Shown one piece after another: positions 59,640 to 64,000 of a stretch of DNA of 64,000 bases. Within the stretch, counting starts at the first letter, position 1. Each line of letters starts with the position of its first letter. The stretch spans positions 1,166,201,249 through 1,166,265,248 of the forward strand of contig OY856409.1 in assembly GCA_963693085.1 (NCBI GenBank), given 5' to 3'. Position numbers and translations under genes: made by a program. The notes beneath the pieces are model-generated. The model did not search any database. It was not told where the DNA came from and saw nothing but the letters and a program-made list of their open reading frames with translations. The DNA is from Alisma plantago-aquatica. Lineage: Eukaryota > Streptophyta > Magnoliopsida > Alismatales > Alismataceae.

Positions 59640-60312
59640 TCAGAGATCAAAACTAGTCCTCTGAAATACTACATCCATATAATTGGGAATCACAACATTA
59701 TTATTCATAACTTCTTTAACCCTCTTGAGAAGATTCACAACCTCTGTTATTAAGAATTTGTAAGCATCAAATCTGAAAGGGATAAAAGCATGTTAATAGT
59801 GAACAAATACGTTTTCATGTATGACTACTTTGTCTGGGGTAGCTTTAAGGGGAACATGTCCAACTATAAAAGAAACACTCCTCAATACCACCATTGGAGA
59901 AACTTATGTCAAATCCACACAATCATGTTCCCTCCAACCTCAAAAATCAAAACATCGGTAGGTCTAAGATTCATCTCCTCTCTTGTGGATTTGTCAAAGT
60001 TCATAGGTTCCTCTATCATAGCAGTAACAAAAGTGTGTTTGAGTACGTCTAAGAGAACATCCCTATCAAGATCGTACATGTACCTAAAAAAAGAAGGTCC
60101 CTGTAATGAACTGTGTGCTCCCCAAAAGTGTCCAAACATGGACTATGACAAATTGCACATATCTCATCAACTGAGAACAAACGAATCTTGAGATCATATT
60201 TGAGGATAATACTATACTCCACTGATGATATATGCAGGATAAGCCCGTCAATAGGAATAGCAAAAAGAAAATTTTGAGCATGATTAGCTTGGAAACATTC
60301 AAAAACTACTTT
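59640..60312 (-). pseudogene. Pseudogene of a plant repeat-borne reverse-transcriptase-type protein, C-terminal part
   Basis: Read on the minus strand across frames: FLFAIPIDGL, then ILKYDLKIRLFSVDEICAIC, CLDTFGEHTVH, a frameshift near 60105, YDLDRDVLLDVLKH, NLRPTDVLIF, GGNM, then HAFIPFRFDAYKFL and VNLLKRV. The order (AIPI-DGLG, C-x-x-C...GEHAVHC, R-H-D-x-V-R-D-V-L, LRPADVLV, FIPFAFDTFG) matches, from my memory of such sequences, a protein common in plant repeats and often annotated as a putative reverse transcriptase. The polymerase part itself is not in the window. At least two frameshifts and several stops are present. The mobile element type that carries it is not clear. Confidence 0.5.
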
Positions 60313-61355
60313 CTATCTAAAAGTCATGTTAAACTTAGCTTCCATGTCCTCAATTATTTTTCTAAAAAAGGCAGTTGCCAAAGTATTTTGAGCTTTGTAA
60401 AGTTGGCCTCCTTGTTAGAAAATAATTTTCACACCTTAATTTTTTGAAATCTAGCAAGAACATAATTATGTTATTGATGAAATCAATGTAGGATTGATCC
60501 ATGGGTACAATAAAGTTCCATCCAATATTAGTGATATTTGCATCTAAGGGAAAGAGAATGTAAAGTGGGTCTTTTGTGCATTTGGTATTGTTCTGTAATA
60601 TCCTTAAAGTCTGGGGATTTGATATTTAATTTGATGATGTGAGGTGATCACCAAAGTAGAAAAATTAAGGGAATATGATGACTATAGTTAATGGTTTGAA
60701 CCCTAGACCTAGTTTATATCTTCATATAAAGTAAAGTAATAACGATCAAATGTGTTATAAGAAAGCTTCCATTGAGAAATTATATTAGTTCAAATTTGAA
60801 ATTTTTAATTATCATTGTGCTTAAGCTTATGGACCCTTTGGATGACCGAGTAGTGGACCATGGGCCCTAGAACTCAATTTAAGCCCATTCAGGCGAGATC
60901 ATAGTTTACATATGGGTCCTTGGAGTACAAATCTAAAAATGAAGTATTTTGTGCTCATAATGAGTACTCAAGATAATTTTATTAGAAAGATAATTAGAAT
61001 ATGAGACTATGGGAGAAATTTTAGATGATTTTGATTTATCTAGTGAACTAGGTAATTAATCTAGTGATTACCCAATTTTTACTTAATATGAAAATTTGAA
61101 ATATTTATCTGATTAATGTTGATCTAATATTTTTCCCAGAAAAAGATAAAAATAATGTCTTATTAATCCTAAAATTTGAAATTAAATGGGGTCACCATAT
61201 GACCTACATATTTATTTATTTATCATGGACTTTTATCAAAAAAAAGTTCAAAAAAAGGTAGGGCAACCTGGTTCGTGATCCACGTTCATCTGAAATAGGG
61301 ACCCGAACAGAGTCCATGGGAGAAGAGGTCTGCTCGCAAAACCTGGGATCTTGTT

Positions 61356-61365
61356 TCTATAAAAG
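61356..61365 (+). promoter_or_regulatory. TATA box of right-hand LTR
   Basis: TCTATAAAAG, followed after about 25 bases by a purine-rich leader. Start of transcription is expected near 61390. Confidence 0.5.
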
Positions 61366-63278
61366 TCTTTGATATTCAAAGCTTAGGGTTAGACAAACCC
61401 AGATATGGGGTTTTGACTCAAGATGGAGAGAAAGAGAGGAAGAACAAAGAATAAGATGAAGAGGAGGAGAGGCGGCGACAACACAATAGTTATGTTTAGA
61501 GGTTTCAAACATGTGCCACCCTCAGCCTCATAACTATTCCAGTGAGCCAAAGGGGATCCTGATGGATTGAAAGAGACAAGCTCCAAGGCGAGGAGATGCC
61601 TAGAGTCGAGGTTGTGGCACTGCAAAGAGTTGGCTCGTGGCCAAGCTCTATTTCACAATTAGGGATGCGATAAATGAAGACACCCCAATCATAGGTCAAT
61701 AAGAGACGATTCTTGGAGGAGGATCCATGAGGTGCCTGAGCTTGGACTTGTCGGGTGCGCTGGTGGCCAGATCTGGGTGGCCAAATTTAATATCAATGAT
61801 TCACATTGGTCCAAACTAAGCTATTTTTAAAAATTTATATCTTAGGATTGGGAAGTCAGATTCTAGCAAACAAGGTGTCTATGGAAAGATTATATTATCT
61901 ACTATATTATAAAAATAAATTGGAAGTGTGTTTTAGATGCTTATTATTAATTACATTTTTATTACTAGAATATATGAGATCTTAGTGTTTAGGACATTAA
62001 AAATAGCAATCGACTTTAGAAATTTATGAATAATTTACAGTAAGTGTATATTGATATGTTCATCATGATTCCAGGGTTTGATCTTGCTCATTTAATTATT
62101 TAACTATGTTTTGATGTAAATCCTAATAAGGGCATTATGGGTATTTCATCCAATGATTCTCAACGAACCGATCTGAGATTTTACTCAAACCTTAATATGC
62201 ATTTTTTATTATTTCTAAAATTTAGATAGAGTTTTATGTATAATTATATTAGTATTTAGTTTTTGTGCCTAATTGGCCATTATGTAAAGATGATTTATGA
62301 TTATTTGTGAGACAACATGCATTTTACGTACCTATTTAGTATGGAAAATTATTCTAATTATATTTTCATGTGATTTTATAAATAAGTTAGTAAGAAATAT
62401 AGGTGAGTATGTTTGAAATTTAATATTGTTATATGATGTATATACTCATATATTAGGGCATATGATGCTTTTGGTTTATATGGATATATCAGTATATGTA
62501 TGGTATATAATTTTTGAATTGAGTTTAATTTAATGTTTAGACATTAATTGTGGTTTAAAATTAGAGTTAGTTTCAGTTAAGTAATAACCTTAATTTACTT
62601 TAGGAGGTTGGAGTGATGGGGTTTGAGATTAGAAATAGAAAGAGGGAACATACACCTGGACTTATAGAATTTTATTAATGTCCAGTTAAATATATTGTGA
62701 ACTAAGGAATCCATATTACATTAAGGATTTACTCAAACAAGGTAAGTGGGCCATGTCCATTTCATTATTATTATGACTCAGCCTACACATTCTTCAAAGT
62801 AACTTAGAGATTAAGTTACTTCATATAGTCAGTATTTCATGTTTATCACATATTCAATGATGCTTGAGTAATCACTTATTCAGATCATTTATGTTGTGAG
62901 GTTATGATATTTTAGATTTTTTATATTTAAGATACTATCGAATACTTAATATTTGCATATTCAGTTCATTTTATTCTTCTCAATCCTTTAGACTCAGATG
63001 TCATATATTTGATTTCAAAATTTAATGAAGACATTCTATTAAATTGAAGTTTCAAATTAGATTTATCTAGATAATAAGAATATCAATTTTATATTCAAAT
63101 TTAGATTTAGTTTGGAATTTAAGAGCAAAGATTAAGATTTATATTAAGAATTCAATACATGTTTAGTTATCAGTATTCAGTTTCAATACAAGATAAGTTT
63201 AGGTTCAGAATTCAGTAAGTTTATATCTAAGATAATTAAGTCAAAACCTACATATAAGACATTATATGATAAGTCCTC

Positions 63279-63480
63279 ATTCAGTTAGTCTCGGAATGAT
63301 TCAGAGGCATCTTTTGCCAATTTAGAGGAGTGTTTAGTCCAATTTAGAAGTATTTTGGTACCAATTCAGGGTGTAGTCACACCAATTCAGAGACACATCG
63401 GTGTCATTCAGAGGCAAGTAGTGCCAATTCAGTTGTACTTCGGTAACAATTCAGTGTGTAGATACACCAATTTAGGAGGA
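63279..63480. repeat. 21-bp-period array of small hairpins in the right-hand LTR
   Basis: Units begin ATTCAG or ATTTAG at 63279, 63299, 63320, 63342, 63364, 63385, 63406, 63427, 63449 and 63470. After the ATTCAG box, most units carry a short inverted repeat with a small loop: GGCA/TGCC, GGTGT/ACACC, GACAC/GTGTC, GGCA/TGCC, GTGT/ACAC. The arms differ from unit to unit while pairing is kept. Confidence 0.82.
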
Positions 63481-64000
63481 TTCATTGTATAATGGTGGCC
63501 ACAAATTTGATAAAAGACATAAATAAAAGACACATCAATTCAATATGTTTACATTTTTCAAATATTAGTTCATCTTTCAATTATAGTATATTCATGTTTA
63601 TCTTATTAGAAATTCAATGCCACTTACTCTAAACCTAGGTTTCCCTTTGTGCATGGTTGTGGATGAGATATCCACAGTACTAACCTTCAAGAAGAGAGGA
63701 AAAAATAGATGATTCATCTATAGTTTAAAGAGGTTTGATTGGTGGGGTGTTCATCTACATGATCTGAGGCATTAAGATAGAGTACATTTTTTAGCATCAT
63801 GCATATATGCCTTATATACAGTTTGATGTAACCATGTTTCTTTTCTTGAGAATTTATGAGAATTTAATCCATACACAGTTTGTAATTATTCTTATCTACT
63901 AATGTATATCATATTAGTAACACTCCCCAATTCAAAAAATTAGCTTCCGCTCATGTGATAAGAAAATTGGGGTGTTATAATAATTATGGTTGAAAGACAA

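Larger units (their letters stand above)
60594..63979 (+). mobile_element. Gypsy-type LTR (solo, or 5' LTR of an element running out of the window)
   Basis: It begins TGTAATATCC and ends GGGGTGTTATA, an imperfect version of the TGTAACACCC...GGGTGTTACA inverted ends common in plant gypsy LTRs. Other support is a TATA box at 61356 followed by a purine-rich leader, and an AGGTGAGTA junction at 62401. The bases on either side (TGTTC, ATAAT) do not form a TSD. The 21 bases after it look at best faintly like a primer binding site (ATGGTTGAAAG), so the rest of an element may lie to the right. Confidence 0.55.

Noticed and set aside
60594..63979. Call as a confirmed solo LTR
   Set aside because: The two flanks (TGTTC and ATAAT) do not match, and the window ends 21 bases later, so a longer element to the right cannot be excluded.

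Overview
This is repeat-dense nuclear DNA of a flowering plant. No intact host gene, tRNA, rRNA, CRISPR array or bacterial-style gene was found. The evidence for a plant is the set of retrotransposon lineages present: Angela-like Ty1/copia, Tekay/Del chromovirus with a chromodomain, Athila with a tRNA-Asp-type primer binding site, and a plant-type L1 LINE. The species cannot be named from this sequence.

Most of the window (1157-54018) is one nested block that can be taken apart by its target-site duplications (TSDs). The oldest host is an Angela-like copia element on the minus strand, flanked by TAAAC. Its 5' LTR is 51854-54018 and its decayed gag-pol lies in 46786-51853. Its 3' LTR begins at 1157 and ends at 46785 because two elements landed in it. 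The first is a gag-only, long-LTR gypsy element (1298-9073, TSD TCCAG/TCCAA), which itself received a deleted fragment of a Tekay element. The second is a complete but dead Tekay/Del chromovirus (11509-46779, TSD CCAAC).

The Tekay element was then hit four times: a solo LTR inside its reverse transcriptase (17721-19253, TSD ACCAC), a full Athila element inside its gag (21035-34087, TSD ATGAT), and two poly(A) retroposons in its 5' LTR. These two are a 1.5-kb GC-rich non-autonomous one (38871-40367, 12-bp TSD) and a nearly full-length L1 LINE (40437-46733, 15-bp TSD). After the insertions are removed, the paired LTR lengths agree, which supports the reconstruction.

Outside the nest, 1-973 is part of a second Angela LTR. 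The right flank (54024-64000) is AT-rich. It holds a decayed minus-strand LTR-like tract, a pseudogene of a plant repeat-borne reverse-transcriptase-type protein (about 59640-60312), and a plus-strand gypsy-type LTR (about 60594-63979).

The coding regions are all broken. Many in-frame stops fall where CAA, CAG or CGA codons would be expected, as when methylated cytosines decay. The most striking unexplained signal is non-coding. Several unrelated LTR families here carry regularly spaced arrays of short dyad-symmetric motifs. The clearest are paired 11-bp CpG palindromes about every 70-75 bp in Athila, and a 21-bp-period array in the right-hand LTR whose units keep changing sequence while keeping a stem.
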